NCBI GenBank assembly: GCA_020746105.1
Contig: CM036618.1
Location: 108,636,622-108,700,621, forward strand
Direction: 5' to 3'
Origin: Trogon surrucura
Lineage: Eukaryota > Chordata > Aves > Trogoniformes > Trogonidae
DNA: 64,000 bases
Each line of letters opens with the position of its first letter. Within the stretch, counting starts at the first letter, position 1. Position numbers and translations under genes: made by a program. This document shows positions 63,201 through 64,000 of this stretch, piece after piece. Below the pieces are notes generated by a model. The model was not told where the DNA came from, ran no database searches, and saw only the letters and a list, made by a program, of their open reading frames with translations.

Positions 63201-64000
63201 TTTAACTTCAGTTTGTCAAAAGGTTATTAGGCCTGTGCTTAATAGACTGACATTGTAGTTTGATTTTGACAAAGCTCAGGTTAATACCAGCTAGCTGAAT
63301 TCCACACACATTGCCACACCTCTGGGAGCTGCGTATTCACAGACAGAGAGAGACAGTTTGACCTCATCCAATTTATACATTTGATCTAATGCACTGGAGG
63401 TCATCTAAAAATAGAGATTTGGAGAGGAGGACGGTTAGTGCTTCTGAGCCATGGACCAACAAAAGCAACTCTCCTCCTTCTAGTCTCTTTTCTGTGTCTG
63501 TAGTAGGCTTCAGCTCAAACTTCCCTACAGTAAAAAAATTGCCTTTATCGCAGATCCCCTCAGAATAGATAACTTCACGCTTAATAAGTCTAAAAGAAGA
63601 TTTGTCAGCCCTTCGTGAATAACCAGATGTTGGGAAAAGGATGGCGTGTCATTTCCCTGAACAAACATTCTTGGCATTTATGCATTTCCTCCCGTATCTC
63701 CTTAAAAAATGATTGTGTGTAAATTTAGTGCTGACAAAACTGAGGGCCTGGGAGAAAATGGATTACTCATTCATTTGGTAATTATAGTTAGTCCAGGCAT
63801 GGAATTTCTATTTTCTGAGAAATTTGACACTGAAATACTACTTTCCGATTCAGAACATTTAAAGCAAAAATATTGCCATAAAGGATAAAATTGAAGATAG
63901 CATTGTTTCAGATCCCTTTTTGTTTGAAAATTTCAAGACTTAATTGTTTCTTTCATAATATTTTTGGTTTTCATTACATGATGAGACTACTTGCATTTTA
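60219..64000. other. Distal intergenic sequence, no gene recognised
   Basis: No exon, RNA gene or named repeat. It includes an octamer ATGCAAAT at 62,583-62,590 and AT-rich sequence with homeodomain-type TAATTA/ATTA cores near 63.7-63.9 kb, which may be regulatory but carry no proof of it. Confidence 0.4.

Noticed and set aside
1-64000. Retroviral or LTR elements, DNA transposons, tRNA/rRNA genes, CRISPR arrays
   Set aside because: I saw no paired terminal repeats, no gag/pol/env-like coding blocks, no terminal inverted repeats with a transposase, no intact tRNA apart from the SINE head, and no regularly spaced repeats.

Overview
The window looks like nuclear DNA from a bird. It is AT-rich, sparsely coding, and its only abundant dispersed repeat is the CR1 LINE: eight short, 5'-truncated copies, most ending in the family's ATTCTRTG-type 3' repeats. 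I see no L1, Alu or other mammal-type repeats, no bacterial-style gene packing, and no retrovirus, LTR or CRISPR structure. The species cannot be fixed from the sequence alone.

Only one protein-coding segment is firmly recognisable: the first coding exon of CDC42BPA (MRCK-alpha, a Cdc42-effector kinase) on the minus strand at 42,699-42,876. It encodes residues 1-59 and ends at a phase-1 GTAAGT donor. Everything below 42,698 is therefore read as the first part of a very long intron. I could not find the next exon (expected to begin AKPFTSKVK), so it probably lies beyond base 1.

Layout. Positions 1-42,698: intron containing seven of the CR1 pieces (7.5, 8.2, 28.3, 30.3, 31.1, 32.2 and 35.3 kb, plus an eighth at 36.2 kb that belongs here too), one or two probable ancient MIR-type SINE remnants, a GC-rich patch at 19.6 kb and a small CpG cluster at 40.7-40.95 kb. 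Positions 42,877-43,360: AT-rich leader or leader intron with G9, (AT)n and A26 tracts. Positions 43,360-45,080: a strong, TATA-less CpG island that is the promoter of CDC42BPA, with GC boxes, G-quadruplex motifs on both strands and two YY1-type ATGGCGGC/ATGGCAGC elements facing the opposite (+) direction. Positions 45,081-64,000: upstream intergenic DNA with a well-preserved MIR/CORE-type SINE at 54.97-55.17 kb, one CR1 fragment at 60.1 kb (of the subfamily of the 36.2 and 28.3 kb copies) and no recognisable exons.

The items most worth a second look are at the CpG island: a possible divergent + strand first exon (strong-context ATG at 44,988, short MAAASSGWWRFSAAK frame, donor-like site at 45,032/45,033), and a possible 5' UTR intron of CDC42BPA with a donor at 43,734/43,733. 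I found nothing that supports a wholly new biological system; most of the window is ordinary vertebrate intron and intergenic DNA.
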